Source of the DNA: Hafnia psychrotolerans
GTDB taxonomy: Bacteria > Pseudomonadota > Gammaproteobacteria > Enterobacterales > Enterobacteriaceae
NCBI RefSeq assembly: GCF_014639435.1
Contig: NZ_BMFZ01000009.1
Span: 1 to 36,250, forward strand
DNA: 36,250 bases
Reading direction: 5' to 3'
Shown: positions 18,984-28,461 of the stretch, piece by piece
Layout: the number at the start of each line of letters is the position of its first letter
Numbering within the stretch: the first letter of the stretch is position 1
The notes under the pieces: model-generated
Databases searched by the model: none
What the model was told of the DNA's origin: nothing
What the model saw: only the letters and a program-made list of their open reading frames with translations
Translations under genes and position numbers: made by a program

Positions 18984-19000
18984 GAACAAGTCCGATCAGC
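18984..19000 (-). promoter_or_regulatory. FadR site upstream of fabB
   Basis: On the minus strand 19000-18984 reads GCTGATCGGACTTGTTC, matching the FadR site type known at fabA and fabB, where FadR activates from about -40. It directly abuts the FabR palindrome, further from the gene, as expected for an activator site. Confidence 0.78.
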
Positions 19001-19086
19001 AATTCGTTGTGTAAATCGCAGTAAATTTGCACGAAGTCAAACACGCCGTTAAACTTCGGCATCGCCTTGAACTGAGAGAGTTTCAC

Positions 19087-21123
19087 GTGAGTCATTCCCC
19101 TATCCAGCCTGCAGAATTGAGTTGGAACGAACAGGGTACACCTGTTTCCCGACATTTTGATGACGTCTACTTTTCTAACCAGGATGGCTTACTAGAAACA
19201 CGCCATGTATTCCTGAGCGGTAACGGTTTTCCCGAGCGTTTTGCCTCTCACCCACGCCCGCTGTGCGTGATAGCTGAGACAGGATTTGGCACCGGTTTAA
19301 ACTTTCTTACACTGTGGCAAGCTTTTGATACTTTTCGTCAAACCCCCTCAGATGCCCCTCTAAAACGCCTGCATTTCATCAGCTTCGAAAAATTCCCTCT
19401 TTCAGCCCCGGACCTGATGGCTGCTCTGGCGCGCTGGCCAGAACTTGCGGCATATACCGCAAAGTTGACCGAACAGTGGCCGCTGCCGTTTTCTGGTTGT
19501 CACCGTCTGCTGTTTGATGGCGGTCAGGTGACACTTGACCTGTGGTTTGGCGATGTCACAAGCCTGCTTCCGGCATGTGACAGCAGCATGAATCAGCAGG
19601 TCGATGCCTGGTTTTTAGACGGCTTTGCGCCCTCGAAAAACCCGGATATGTGGACTGCCGACGTATTTAACAATATGGCACGCCTGTCACGCGCCGGAGG
19701 CACGCTGGCGACCTTTACCGTGGCCGGTTTTGTGCGCCGCGGTTTGCAGGACGCCGGTTTTGATGTCATGAAAGTGAAAGGGTTCGGTGAGAAGAAACAC
19801 ATGCTCAGCGGTACGATGAATCATCCGCTGCATTTGCCACATCCAGCGCCCTGGTATCGTCGCCCTTCCGCTGAAAAAACGACCAACATCGGCATTATTG
19901 GTGGCGGTGTCGCCAGTGCGGTATTAGCGCTGGCGCTGTTAAGGCGTAATTATACCGTCACGCTGTATTGCGCCGATAAGCACCCCGCCAGCGGTGCGTC
20001 AGGCAATCGTCAGGGCGCGGTCTACCCGCTGCTCAATGGCAGAAACGACGTGCTTGAGCGTTTCTTTGCCCATGCGTTTACCTTCGCCCGCCGCCAGTAT
20101 CAGACGATTGCCGCTCAGGGCGTGCCGTTTGACCATCAATGGTGCGGCGTCAGCCAGCTTGGTTATGATGCAAAAAGTCAGGGGAAAATCGACCAAATCC
20201 TGGCGGGTGATTGGCCGTCAGCGTTGGCCACTGGGCTGTCGCAGCAGGAATTAACGGACGCTTGCGGGCTGGCTTGCGGGAACGGCGGTATCAGCTACCC
20301 GCTCGGTGGCTGGTTATCCCCGGCCCAACTGACCACAGAATTGATGGCCTTGGCGGAAAAGCAGGGATTAATCGTGCACGTCAATCAGCGGGCCTGCGGA
20401 TTACAATGGCGCGAAGATCAGCGCTGGCAAGTGGATTTCACCGACGGGCCAGCAGCCATGCATGACAGCATCGTTCTGGCGAACGGCGCTGATATCACCG
20501 ATTTCACGCAAAGCGCCATGCTGCCGGTGTACGCCGTCAGCGGTCAGGTTTCGCATCTTCCGACCACACCTACGCTGCAAAAGCTCAAGCAGGTGTTGTG
20601 CTACGACGGTTATATGACGCCGGAAAATCCGCGCAATCAGCATCACTGTATTGGTGCGAGTTATCACCGCGCCGATAAATGTACGGACTATCGCGACGAC
20701 GACCAGCAGCAAAACCGCCAGCGTCTGATTGACTGCATTCCCTCTGAGGAGTGGCCAAACGAGGTGAATGTCAGCGCCGGTGAAGCCCGTAACGGCGTAC
20801 GCTGTGCGACCCGCGACCACCTGCCAATGGTGGGGGCGATTGCAGATTATGACGCCACGCTAGCCGAATATAAAAAACTGGATATCGCAGTGAAACGCGG
20901 TCAGCCGGTGGCTAATGCTCCCTGCCATCACAATCTCTTTCTGCTCGGTGCGCTGGGTTCACGCGGGCTGAGCTCTGCCCCGCTGGCAGCCGAAGTCCTC
21001 GCTGCACAAATCGCCGGAGAGCCGATGCCGCTCGACAGTGAGACGCTGGCAGCGCTTAACCCCAACCGCATGTGGATCCGCAAATTGATTAAAGGCAAAC
21101 CGGTGGTTCAGGAATATGTCTGA
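19087..21123 (+). CDS. mnmC: Bifunctional tRNA wobble-uridine modification protein MnmC
   Basis: Completes mnm5s2U34 synthesis in tRNA. The N-terminal domain is the SAM methyltransferase ([17 protein letters not shown] near 60; [17 protein letters not shown] near 175-191). The C-terminal domain is the FAD oxidoreductase that removes the carboxymethyl group, with the dinucleotide motif [17 protein letters not shown] near 265-281 and a closing block [16 protein letters not shown]. The product is 678 residues. I chose GTG 19087 (encoding [22 protein letters not shown]), which aligns with the E. coli N-terminus and has GAGAG just upstream; an open TTG at 19027 is unlikely. Divergent from fabB. 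Confidence 0.96.
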   Translation: MSHSPIQPAELSWNEQGTPVSRHFDDVYFSNQDGLLETRHVFLSGNGFPERFASHPRPLCVIAETGFGTGLNFLTLWQAFDTFRQTPSDAPLKRLHFISFEKFPLSAPDLMAALARWPELAAYTAKLTEQWPLPFSGCHRLLFDGGQVTLDLWFGDVTSLLPACDSSMNQQVDAWFLDGFAPSKNPDMWTADVFNNMARLSRAGGTLATFTVAGFVRRGLQDAGFDVMKVKGFGEKKHMLSGTMNHPLHLPHPAPWYRRPSAEKTTNIGIIGGGVASAVLALALLRRNYTVTLYCADKHPASGASGNRQGAVYPLLNGRNDVLERFFAHAFTFARRQYQTIAAQGVPFDHQWCGVSQLGYDAKSQGKIDQILAGDWPSALATGLSQQELTDACGLACGNGGISYPLGGWLSPAQLTTELMALAEKQGLIVHVNQRACGLQWREDQRWQVDFTDGPAAMHDSIVLANGADITDFTQSAMLPVYAVSGQVSHLPTTPTLQKLKQVLCYDGYMTPENPRNQHHCIGASYHRADKCTDYRDDDQQQNRQRLIDCIPSEEWPNEVNVSAGEARNGVRCATRDHLPMVGAIADYDATLAEYKKLDIAVKRGQPVANAPCHHNLFLLGALGSRGLSSAPLAAEVLAAQIAGEPMPLDSETLAALNPNRMWIRKLIKGKPVVQEYV

Positions 21124-21128
21124 AATGA

Positions 21129-21154
21129 CAAAGGGCCAAGCGGCCCTTTGTTTT
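21129..21154 (+). terminator. mnmC terminator, probably bidirectional
   Basis: CAAAGGGCC and GGCCCTTTG form a perfect 9-bp stem with a 4-base loop, followed by TTTT on the plus strand. It lies between the convergent genes mnmC and yfcL and can serve both. Confidence 0.92.
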
Positions 21155-21193
21155 CAAGAATAGAATCATGTTTTCAAAAATAATGCTACGCGA

Positions 21194-21478
21194 TTATTTT
21201 TCTTCTGGCAGCGATGCCTGATACAGCGTTTCCCAAATACCCAGCACCAAAACCTGATCACGCGGTGAGAGCTCACCGGCCTGAATAGCTTTGTCCAACC
21301 CTTGCTGGACCAATGTTTTCAAACCGTCAGTACTGTGCTCGCCCTGCGCTTCCGCATCGGCTACCGCCACGGTCAGATGGCCTCGCAGATAGCCACTGGC
21401 GAACAGCTCGTCATCGCTGGCGTTTTCAACCATTTCGTCGATCAGCGTCATAATACGCGCTTCAAATTCTGCGATCAT
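21194..21478 (-). CDS. yfcL: YfcL family protein
   Basis: A 94-residue small acidic protein, strongly similar to E. coli YfcL ([35 protein letters not shown], then [20 protein letters not shown]). It is predicted helical and soluble with no signal or membrane segment. The start is ATG 21478 with a GAGGG site; a TTG lies one codon upstream. It follows epmC by 32 bases and is probably cotranscribed. No biochemical role is established. Confidence 0.93.
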   Translation of the reverse strand: MIAEFEARIMTLIDEMVENASDDELFASGYLRGHLTVAVADAEAQGEHSTDGLKTLVQQGLDKAIQAGELSPRDQVLVLGIWETLYQASLPEEK

Positions 21479-21510
21479 CAATCACCCTCTATTCTTCGAT
21501 ATTCTCAAAT

Positions 21511-22068
21511 TTATTCAAGCGGCTGGAGCGCAGGGAAATCCTCAGCCGTCAATGGAGCCGTATTGTAAAACGATTGTAACGCTTTTATAAAGCGTGCCGG
21601 ACGTGGTGGAATACCTTCGCGCAACATTTTTAACACTTCCTGGCGTACTTTATTCTGGAAACCGACCCGGTCTGGTTCACAGTCGCCGCTTAGATTGTCA
21701 CAGCTGACGTTAAAGCTGAAACCGGCAGCGGCGCAAAACAACCACTCGTAGGCTTGAGGTTTGATCTCAACTTTTTCGAACTCACTTTGCGTCTGAGCAT
21801 CACGTCCGTCGGGGCAATACCAGTATCCGAAATCAACCAATTTGTGCCGTTCAGCACCGGCCACACACCAGTGGGAAATCTCATGCATCCCGCTGGCGTA
21901 GTAGCCGTGGGCAAACACAATGCGGTTAAATTTTTCCTGCTCATCGGCCGGTAAATAGATAGGTTCGTCGTCACCTTTCACCAGACGTACGTTGAATTCC
22001 TCAAAGAAACAGGAATCAAAAATGTCGATCAATTGACGATAATTATGTGTTGCAGTCGAATCTGACAT
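21511..22068 (-). CDS. epmC: Elongation factor P hydroxylase
   Basis: Hydroxylates the beta-lysyl-lysine of EF-P, the last step of that modification after EpmA and EpmB. The 185-residue product matches YfcM/EpmC. The metal-binding region is visible in YASGMHEISHWCVAGAERHKLVDFGYWY (about 57-84), with HExxH-like spacing (H-E-I-S-H). The C-terminal block PPRPARFIKALQSFY is also conserved. ATG at 22068. The gene order mnmC-yfcL-epmC-yfcA matches E. coli. Confidence 0.94.
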   Translation of the reverse strand: MSDSTATHNYRQLIDIFDSCFFEEFNVRLVKGDDEPIYLPADEQEKFNRIVFAHGYYASGMHEISHWCVAGAERHKLVDFGYWYCPDGRDAQTQSEFEKVEIKPQAYEWLFCAAAGFSFNVSCDNLSGDCEPDRVGFQNKVRQEVLKMLREGIPPRPARFIKALQSFYNTAPLTAEDFPALQPLE

Positions 22069-22194
22069 AGTGGCAGCGAAACTCAGTAAATAAATTCAGG
22101 GGCGACAATATACCCTTGCTTATAGGGTGACTTTTATGACTTCGGGCAAGTCATATAAGGAAAACGTCACCTCGTTCACTTCCCCAAAATAGTG

Positions 22195-22304
22195 GGAGAG
22201 GCAGCAAAGCGGCAAGCCAGTGGAGCAGGATGAACTGACATAAGTCAGTGATTCTGATCCGCGAACGCAACCAACACAGCTGTAGCTTCAAATATGCAGG
22301 GTAA
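22195..22304. repeat. ERIC (enterobacterial repetitive intergenic consensus) element, diverged
   Basis: The run from about 22195 to 22304 follows the ERIC consensus: a GCGGCAAGC block (22210-22217 region), the core ACATAAGTCAGTGATT (22238-22253), then CGCGAACGCAACCAACAC and AGCTTCAAATATGCAGGGTA. The palindromic core GACATAAGTC is kept. The right end extends into yfcA and covers its last codons and stop. ERICs are about 127-bp imperfect palindromes that can be transcribed and affect mRNA stability. Exact ends are approximate. Confidence 0.82.
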
Positions 22305-23088
22305 GCCAGTGGTGGATTTCAGCGCCGTGATTGTCATAAATCAACTTGCAGCTCATCACGACGGAAACGATCACCACCATCGGGCGAATCATTTTCTGCC
22401 CTTTGCTGAGCACCATACGGGCGCCCATTCGAGCACCGAGAAACTGCCCTGCCATCATCACAAAACCTACGCCCCACAACACTTTCCCGCCAAGTATGAA
22501 GAACAGAAGACCGCCAAAGTTGGAGGTAAAATTCAGCACCTTGGCATGGGCTGTGGCTTTCGCAAGATTGAAACCGCACAGCGTCACAAATCCCAACGCA
22601 TAGAAGGAACCGGCACCGGGACCAAAGAAACCATCGTAAAAACCCACGCAACCCCCGCCGACCAGCGCATAGGGTAAGGCCGACAGACGGCGATGACGGT
22701 CATTTTCACCCAATTTAGGGGTGAGCAGAAAGTAAAGCCCGATACCGATGATCAACAAGGGCAAGATTTGTCGCAGCATGTCGGCCTGCAAACGCTGAAT
22801 TAAAATCGCACCCAGCACCGCACCCACAAATGTACAGGCAATATTCAGCTTTTGATCGTTAAGATCCACGACCCCGCGTCGTACAAAATAGAGGCTGGCG
22901 GAGAAGGATCCACCAACGGCTGAAAGCTTGTTGGTGGCAATCGCTTGTGCCGGAGATATCCCAGCGGCCAGTAGCGCAGGCAAACTGATAAGCCCTCCGC
23001 CACCCGCAATAGAATCAATAAATCCCGCCACTACAGCCACTAAAAACAGAACGCCTACTACCCATGGGGCAACAATCAACCAATCCAT
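22288..23088 (-). CDS. yfcA: TSUP family (TauE/SafE) membrane transporter YfcA
   Basis: A 266-residue membrane protein with about eight hydrophobic segments in two repeats. The family motifs are AGFIDSIAGGGGLISLPALLAAG (about 19-41) and CVGFYDGFFGPGAGSFYALGFV (about 140-161). It is close to E. coli YfcA along its length, so I placed the start at ATG 23088 (MDWLIVAPWV); an in-frame TTG at 23121 adds 11 non-family residues. The last residues (LTLHI) differ from E. coli and come from the overlapping ERIC element. It probably exports sulfur- or carboxylate-containing organic anions, as other TSUP proteins do. Lies 36 bases after mepA. Confidence 0.92.
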   Translation of the reverse strand: MDWLIVAPWVVGVLFLVAVVAGFIDSIAGGGGLISLPALLAAGISPAQAIATNKLSAVGGSFSASLYFVRRGVVDLNDQKLNIACTFVGAVLGAILIQRLQADMLRQILPLLIIGIGLYFLLTPKLGENDRHRRLSALPYALVGGGCVGFYDGFFGPGAGSFYALGFVTLCGFNLAKATAHAKVLNFTSNFGGLLFFILGGKVLWGVGFVMMAGQFLGARMGARMVLSKGQKMIRPMVVIVSVVMSCKLIYDNHGAEIHHWLTLHI

Positions 23089-23124
23089 TTTTCTTTCAGT
23101 CTCACTGTACGTGGAGGACAAATA

Positions 23125-23979
23125 TTAAAGAACGTGCTTATCCAGCAGAGCCTGGCATAAAGGCGGTAACGGTGGCGGCTCTTTTTTGACTGGTGTTCCA
23201 CTACCCGGTTTAGGCGGCAGGAACCAGCTTTGCAACTCAGCACCACAGCCGTCGCCCGGTGGAGGCGGAGCCTGATCCAAGCATTCCAGACTGCCCGCCG
23301 GGCAGCTTAAACGCACATGCATATGCGCGCGGTGCCCAAACCATGGGCGGACTTTATGTAACCATTCACGGTCACTGCCCGCATCGGCACAAAGCTGCTG
23401 CTTGATGGCGGGATTGACGAAAATACGCGTCACATCGCTGTCCTGCGCGGCAAGTTTGATCAGCGTTTCGATGCGCGGTTGCCATAGGCGTTGGTTCACC
23501 GTTTTTCCATTCGCATCGACCAAATCGATAGGTTGAGGTTTGAGCAGCATCTGCTCGCTCCAGCGTTGGCGAGGGAGTTGCAGCCAAATATCCACATCCA
23601 GGCCAGATTGATGGCTGGCATGACCGCTGCTGAAACGCCCGCCGGCCGGCATCGCCATATCGCCAATTAGTACCGTACCGAGGCCTTTAGCATTAGCCTG
23701 AATCCCCAGACGTTTGATAAAAGCCAGCAGATCGGGCTGACCGAAATAGCGCCGCTGATCGGGGCGCATCACCTGATAGTCCGGTGAGTTAAGAGGTAAT
23801 GGATATGCACCGATCTGGCAGCCGTTGGCGAAGCCGCCAATGGCCTGCGGTGAACCGGGAATCGGCTGGGTGATTTTTTGCCAGGGCGTTACCGCGAGGG
23901 CTGGCGCACAGAGCGCCAGCGACAGCAGACCGGCGCAGGTATTTTTAAACACGTTGAATGACATCAGTGCAAATCTCAT
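23125..23979 (-). CDS. mepA: Penicillin-insensitive murein endopeptidase
   Basis: A periplasmic LAS-family zinc peptidase that cuts D-Ala-meso-DAP cross-links in peptidoglycan. The N-terminus is a signal peptide with cleavage likely after CAPALA. Zinc ligands are visible in [19 protein letters not shown] (His and Asp) and in [13 protein letters not shown]. Conserved Cys pairs in the C-terminal part ([16 protein letters not shown]) match E. coli. I favour ATG 23979 (284 residues). ATG 23964 also gives a good signal peptide, and the frame is open up to 24030 inside aroC. It starts seven bases after the aroC stop, so it is coupled to that operon. Confidence 0.93.
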   Translation of the reverse strand: MRFALMSFNVFKNTCAGLLSLALCAPALAVTPWQKITQPIPGSPQAIGGFANGCQIGAYPLPLNSPDYQVMRPDQRRYFGQPDLLAFIKRLGIQANAKGLGTVLIGDMAMPAGGRFSSGHASHQSGLDVDIWLQLPRQRWSEQMLLKPQPIDLVDANGKTVNQRLWQPRIETLIKLAAQDSDVTRIFVNPAIKQQLCADAGSDREWLHKVRPWFGHRAHMHVRLSCPAGSLECLDQAPPPPGDGCGAELQSWFLPPKPGSGTPVKKEPPPLPPLCQALLDKHVL

Positions 23980-23986
23980 CACAGGT

Positions 23987-25072
23987 TTACCAGCGTGGAA
24001 CGTCTGAATGAACATCACCATTTTGCGCACGCTGACGCAGCAGATGATCCATCAGCACAATCGCCATCATCGCTTCAGCGATCGGCACGGCGCGGATACC
24101 CACACAGGGATCATGGCGGCCTTTAGTGATCATCTCCACCGACTCACCTTCACGATTGATCGTTCGGCCAGGCACGGTAATGCTCGACGTGGGTTTCAAC
24201 GCCAGGTGTGCAATCACGGGCTGGCCGCTACTGATGCCGCCAAGAATGCCGCCTGCATGGTTGCTTTCGAAACCCTGCGGAGTGATTTCATCGCGATTTT
24301 CGCTGCCACGTTTGTTGACCACGGCAAAACCATCGCCAATCTCCACGCCTTTCACTGCGTTGATACTCATCAGCGCGTGAGCGATATCCGCATCCAAACG
24401 GTCAAATACAGGTTCGCCCAAACCCGTTGGGACATTCTCAGCAATAACGGTGATTTTGGCGCCCACAGAGTCACCGGCTTTTTTTAGCTCACGCATCAGC
24501 TCATCAAGCGCTTCCAGCTTGGATTCATCCGGGCAGAAGAACGGGTTAGTCTCTACCAGATCCCAGTCTTTCAGCTCGCAACTAACATCACCAATCTGCG
24601 CCAGATAGCCGCGCACTTTCACACCAAATTTCTGTGCCAGATACTTCTTGGCAACGGCACCAGCGGCCACGCGCATCGCCGTTTCACGGGCAGAAGAACG
24701 ACCACCGCCGCGATAGTCACGCACGCCATATTTCTGCTCATAGGTGTAATCAGCATGACCAGGACGGAATACGTCTTTGATGGCACTGTAGTCTTGCGAA
24801 CGCTGGTCAGTATTCTGAATGGTCAGACCAATGCTGGTACCGGTAGTCACCCCTTCGAATACGCCAGAGAGAATGTTAACTTCATCGGCTTCACGGCGCT
24901 GGGTGGTATAGCGCGAGGTGCCCGGACGGCGTCTGTCGAGATCCTGTTGCAGATCGGCTTCGGTCAACGGAATACCCGGAGGCACGCCATCAATGATACA
25001 ACCCAAAGCGACGCCATGGGATTCGCCAAAGGTAGTGACGCGGAAAAACTGCCCAATACTGTTCCCTGCCAT
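23987..25072 (-). CDS. aroC: Chorismate synthase
   Basis: Last step of the shikimate pathway: EPSP to chorismate, requiring reduced FMN. The 361-residue product is nearly collinear with E. coli AroC. All three signature regions are present: [19 protein letters not shown] near 17-35, the Arg-rich [22 protein letters not shown] near 119-140, and [17 protein letters not shown] near 318-334. ATG 25072 is preceded by AGGAG; a GTG sits directly before it. Between prmB and mepA, as in E. coli. Confidence 0.98.
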   Translation of the reverse strand: MAGNSIGQFFRVTTFGESHGVALGCIIDGVPPGIPLTEADLQQDLDRRRPGTSRYTTQRREADEVNILSGVFEGVTTGTSIGLTIQNTDQRSQDYSAIKDVFRPGHADYTYEQKYGVRDYRGGGRSSARETAMRVAAGAVAKKYLAQKFGVKVRGYLAQIGDVSCELKDWDLVETNPFFCPDESKLEALDELMRELKKAGDSVGAKITVIAENVPTGLGEPVFDRLDADIAHALMSINAVKGVEIGDGFAVVNKRGSENRDEITPQGFESNHAGGILGGISSGQPVIAHLALKPTSSITVPGRTINREGESVEMITKGRHDPCVGIRAVPIAEAMMAIVLMDHLLRQRAQNGDVHSDVPRW

Positions 25073-25115
25073 CACGGCTCCTTACATGTTGAGTTAGTGG
25101 TTAAGTGATACACGG

Positions 25116-26048
25116 TCAGTCGCGAAAAATCTTGAAATGCTCTGCGCATTCAATAAGTTGCTGTTTGGTCAGCATGAACACACCGTCACCTCCGTTCTCG
25201 AACTCCAGCCAGGTGAACGGGATGTCTGGATATTGATCTATCAGATGTACCATGCTGTTACCCACTTCACAAATCAACACGCCATCATCGGTCAGGTAGT
25301 CTGGTGCGCAGGAGAGAATCCGGCGCGTCAGCTTCAGACCGTCGCTGCCGGAGGCCAAACCAAGCTCTGGTTCATGGCGGTACTCCTGCGGCAGGTCTGA
25401 CATGTCATCTTCATCCACATACGGCGGATTAGTCACAATCAGGTCGTACTGTAGCGCGGGTAAGTCGCGGAACAGATCGGATCGAATAGGCGTAACCCAC
25501 TGCTCAATACCGTGCGCCTCAATGTTTTGTTCGGCGACCGCCAATGCATCAGATGAGATATCCACTGCATCGACTTCGGTTTCCGGATAAGCATACGCGC
25601 AGGCAATCGCAATGCATCCGCTACCGGTGCACATATCGAGAATGTGTTGTGGTTTGTCGTGCAAGATGCCGGAGAAGCGGTTGTTGATCAGCTCCCCAAT
25701 AGGTGAACGCGGAACCAGCACGCGCTCATCGACGTAGAACTCCATGCCACAGAACCAGGCTTTATTCGTCAAATAGGCAACCGGCACGCGTTCGTTTACA
25801 CGACGGATCACACGTTCAATAATGCGATGGCGTTCACTGGAAGTCAGGCGGGCAGAGTGCATATCCTCAGGAATATCTAGCGGCAAAAACACGCTTGGCA
25901 ATACCAGCTGAACGGCCTCGTCCCAGGGATTATCGGTACCATGACCATAGTACACATTCGCAGCGTTCAGGCGACTAACGGTCCAACGAATCATATCCTG
26001 GATGGTGTGAAGCTCACTGACCGCTTCATCAACGAATATTTTGTCCAA
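25116..26048 (-). CDS. prmB: Ribosomal protein uL3 N5-glutamine methyltransferase
   Basis: Methylates Gln150 of ribosomal protein L3 during 50S assembly. The 310-residue product has the SAM motif [19 protein letters not shown] near 135-153 and the catalytic NPPY in [11 protein letters not shown] near 201. The start is TTG at 26048: the family N-terminus [19 protein letters not shown] begins exactly there, with AGGAGAG upstream, and no ATG is available. Forty-three bases separate it from aroC. Divergent from smrB. Confidence 0.96.
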   Translation of the reverse strand: MDKIFVDEAVSELHTIQDMIRWTVSRLNAANVYYGHGTDNPWDEAVQLVLPSVFLPLDIPEDMHSARLTSSERHRIIERVIRRVNERVPVAYLTNKAWFCGMEFYVDERVLVPRSPIGELINNRFSGILHDKPQHILDMCTGSGCIAIACAYAYPETEVDAVDISSDALAVAEQNIEAHGIEQWVTPIRSDLFRDLPALQYDLIVTNPPYVDEDDMSDLPQEYRHEPELGLASGSDGLKLTRRILSCAPDYLTDDGVLICEVGNSMVHLIDQYPDIPFTWLEFENGGDGVFMLTKQQLIECAEHFKIFRD

Positions 26049-26264
26049 TTTTCTCTCCTGACGGCACGCAGTCATTTAACAAGCGCTTAACCATGGGTTT
26101 ACAGTGCATCGTTTGGCGCATAGTTTGCCATGAAGCCCGCCACAAATCAGCAGCTATAGCGCGTTCTTACGAGAAGTGCTGGAGAATATAAGTCGGAGTT
26201 TCCTTTATACGATGTGACATGCGCAGGTACACTGTTGAAATGACCTAAGAATGATGACGAATCC

Positions 26265-26804
26265 ATGAAGAAAAAACATGCGCTGAGCCCCGAGGAGAAG
26301 AGTCTCTTTCGTGACGCGGTGCCAGGCATCAAGCGCCTGCAAAATGACACCATCACCCATCGGCCGCTGCGTAAAAAGGTGACGGTGATATCACCCAAAA
26401 AATTGCTTCAGGAGCAAGTGGACGCCAGCTATTATTTCTCCGATGAATTTCAGCCAATGCTGCAAGAAGAGGGACCGGTGCGACATATCCGGCCTGATGT
26501 CAACCATTTTGAACTGAAGAAACTTCGGCGGGGGGATTATTCGCCTGAACTGTTTCTCGATTTACACGGCCTGACGCAGCGCGAAGCGAAGCAAGAACTG
26601 GGAGCGCTGATTGCTGCCTGTCGCCGTGAACATGTGCATTGTGCCTGCGTGATGCATGGACACGGCAAACATATTCTCAAGCAACAGACACCGTTGTGGC
26701 TGGCGCAGCACCCAGATGTACTGGCCTTTCATCAGGCACCGAAAGTGCTGGGCGGAACCGCAGCACTGCTGGTGTTAATCGAGTTGGATGATAAATTGCT
26801 GTAA
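26265..26804 (+). CDS. smrB: SmrB, Smr-domain ribosome-rescue endonuclease
   Basis: Cleaves mRNA at collided ribosomes upstream of the tmRNA/ArfA rescue pathway, as shown for E. coli SmrB. The 179-residue protein has the N-terminal ribosome-binding region ([19 protein letters not shown]) and the C-terminal Smr domain (about 95-177) with the D-L-H motif in [17 protein letters not shown] and [21 protein letters not shown] at 26265. Downstream the E. coli K-12 backbone differs, and here the T6SS islet follows. Confidence 0.95.
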   Translation: MKKKHALSPEEKSLFRDAVPGIKRLQNDTITHRPLRKKVTVISPKKLLQEQVDASYYFSDEFQPMLQEEGPVRHIRPDVNHFELKKLRRGDYSPELFLDLHGLTQREAKQELGALIAACRREHVHCACVMHGHGKHILKQQTPLWLAQHPDVLAFHQAPKVLGGTAALLVLIELDDKLL

Positions 26805-26827
26805 CACAGTGAGCGGGAGCGAAAAGC

Positions 26828-26860
26828 CAGAAAGCAGAAAGGCACAGCAAGCTGCGCCTT
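26828..26860. repeat. 33-bp direct repeat, left copy, with terminator-like hairpin
   Basis: Identical to 28764-28796 and in the same orientation. The right part folds as AAGGC-a-CAGC-aa-GCTG-c-GCCTT, with one A-C mismatch. This copy starts 24 bases after the smrB stop but lacks a T-tract on the plus strand. Together the copies bracket the T6SS islet. A separate hairpin, CTGGCC-tcgt-GGCCAG, lies at 26875-26890 between this repeat and hcp. Confidence 0.9.
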
Positions 26861-26997
26861 CAGCTGACAACGTTCTGGCCTCGTGGCCAGGGCATTGATC
26901 TACGACGCGGGTCGTTTTCTGGTGTACCCACCACAGGGGCATTAGACATTTTTTGCCTGAAAAAAGTACGACTCAAAAAAACTGCCACTAAATGGGA

Positions 26998-27476
26998 TCA
27001 TGCACAACAACGATCATTCCATGAATCGCGGTAGATAATATTTCCGTCAGTGTACTTCCAAGTGATCGCCTCATAACGTAACTCGAGCGTTTCCAGATGC
27101 GTACTGCTCATGCCGTTTGGTGCCAGGTACGGCGCAATCGTCGTGATCTTGACGTTATCCAGGATGATATTGAAATACTCGGCCTCGATGCCGGATTCCA
27201 AGATACGGTACATCTTGATTGTTGCCTTCTTCATGGTTCGGCCTTCACACACAGCGCGATACAGGAGTGGCGTAGTCTGGTCGAATTCTTTCACTACCGT
27301 GATAGGCCGATGAACGCGCGTGCCGTGAGTTTCCCCCATTGAGAATCAACGGGAATAGTGACACCGTGGGAGAATGATTTCAGTTCAATGGAGCCTGAAC
27401 GCAGCGGCATCAAGCAGCTACCGACAACCGGAGAGCCGTTTTCATCTTCAAGCCATAAGTGAGCGGGAGTGGACAT
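26998..27476 (-). pseudogene. hcp: hcp, type VI secretion tube protein, broken by one-base frameshift
   Basis: The reading frame from ATG 27476 (AAGGAAA upstream) gives MSTPAHLWLEDENGSPVVG through VDSQWGKLT. It then leaves the family sequence, while the next frame continues GTRVHRPITVVKEFD through ITWKYTDGNIIYRDSWNDR to a stop at 26998. Joined, this is a full-length Hcp of about 159 residues of the enterobacterial Hcp type, where GKLTGTRVH is continuous. The break is one missing G at 27323-27324 (GG where GGG is expected on the minus strand). Hcp hexamers form the T6SS tube and carry small effectors. It could be a true pseudogene or a sequencing error in a short G-run. Confidence 0.88.
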
Positions 27477-27524
27477 TCAATTTCCTTATCAGTGATAATT
27501 TAAATAACGGTTATGTTTCGACCA

Positions 27525-27713
27525 TTACCATTTACAGTAACGTGTAAAAATAACAATCATAACTATGGCGAATACGCCTATCGGCCAGACGGGGCTATCA
27601 GGGAAAAAATACCCCTGAAATAGTGCGAAAATAATCGTGAAAATCACAGGCCCGTACAACGATGATAAAAACTTTAATTGCCACAGTAGAAATTTCTTTA
27701 GCGATTTAATCAT
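27525..27713 (-). CDS. Small two-helix membrane protein, candidate immunity protein
   Basis: A 62-residue protein not recognised by family. A basic N-terminus (MIKSLKKF) precedes two hydrophobic helices (about 17-36 and 42-58) split by FPDSPVWP. ATG 27713 lies two bases after the stop of the upstream 230-residue gene, so the pair is almost surely translationally coupled. A tiny inner-membrane protein directly behind a membrane-active-looking protein and beside hcp fits the pattern of T6SS immunity proteins to pore-forming effectors, such as Serratia Ssp6/Sip6. That is an inference from layout, not from sequence similarity I can show. Confidence 0.65.
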   Translation of the reverse strand: MIKSLKKFLLWQLKFLSSLYGPVIFTIIFALFQGYFFPDSPVWPIGVFAIVMIVIFTRYCKW

Positions 27714-27715
27714 GG

Positions 27716-28408
27716 TTATCGAATCATCCGGGTGATGATGCTTGCGATGCCAGAATCAGACGACCATTGCGCTTCAAGTGCACCCGCGCGTTCGAAAACC
27801 GGTTCGATCAGAAAATACATCATTTCCAGTTGTTGCATGTAAAGCGCAGAGTAATAGGCCGGATATTGGACATATAGACGATGGACACTATCCGCCGCTT
27901 TCTGAACCAAGCCATACGTAGCCACTACCCCGGCAACCGTGCCAGCCGCACGCCCCGTAAGGGCGCTGAGTTGCATACTTAGATTCAATCCAATGCGGAC
28001 ACTGGTAGCTACCGCTAAAGCGTATCCCGCACCTGTAAGAGTGCTGGCGGCAATATGGACATTCGCGGCCATAAGCGCTTTTTTAATGTGCTCTAATTGG
28101 TCATTGGTTTTGTATTTAAATATTTCGTCAAAGTAGATACGAAGCATTTCATAGACAACATCACCATTCTGGATAATGCGAATGACACCGTTCCTGAAGC
28201 GTAGATCTTCCGTCTTTTGTTTCTGGCAAACATCGTTATATTCATCGGTAAAACAGGACGTGTAATACAGCAGGCGGGTAGCGCCCTTCCCTAATGTTTC
28301 AATTTGATTTGTGACCTGCTGACCGACGGCAGTTACAGCGTGATCGAGCTTTAATGCGAGAATTTTATTGGTCTGTAAATAACTGATGATTTCATTGTTT
28401 CCGTACAT
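27716..28408 (-). CDS. Uncharacterised protein with hydrophobic Gly/Ala core, candidate T6SS effector
   Basis: A 230-residue protein of no family I recognise. No signal peptide is visible. The N-terminal half is soluble-looking and contains C52 and C61. Residues about 110-170 are a hydrophobic, Gly/Ala/Thr-rich stretch (AASTLTGAGYALAVATSVRIGL, then SALTGRAAGTVAGVVATYGLV) that could form two membrane-inserting helices with small-residue packing faces. An aromatic Tyr-rich region follows (VQYPAYYSALYMQQLEMMYFL). Ribosome site AAGGAGCAATT. First gene of a transcript with a small membrane protein and hcp. The region looks more A+T-rich than its surroundings, consistent with transfer. Effector role inferred from context. 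Confidence 0.6.
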   Translation of the reverse strand: MYGNNEIISYLQTNKILALKLDHAVTAVGQQVTNQIETLGKGATRLLYYTSCFTDEYNDVCQKQKTEDLRFRNGVIRIIQNGDVVYEMLRIYFDEIFKYKTNDQLEHIKKALMAANVHIAASTLTGAGYALAVATSVRIGLNLSMQLSALTGRAAGTVAGVVATYGLVQKAADSVHRLYVQYPAYYSALYMQQLEMMYFLIEPVFERAGALEAQWSSDSGIASIITRMIR

Positions 28409-28455
28409 AATTGCTCCTTGCTAATTGTGACTAAGTCCTTTCAGCACCCCAATTT

Positions 28456-28461
28456 ACTATA
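28456..28461 (-). promoter_or_regulatory. Likely -10 box for the T6SS islet transcript
   Basis: TATAGT on the minus strand, 48-53 bases upstream of the 230-residue gene, in the context CATTATAGTAAATT. No good -35 is visible at 17 bases, so the promoter may need an activator. Confidence 0.4.

Noticed and set aside
19027-19086. Upstream TTG extension of mnmC
   Set aside because: The extension has no similarity to MnmC and lies next to the divergent fabB control region; GTG 19087 has a ribosome site and fits the family start.
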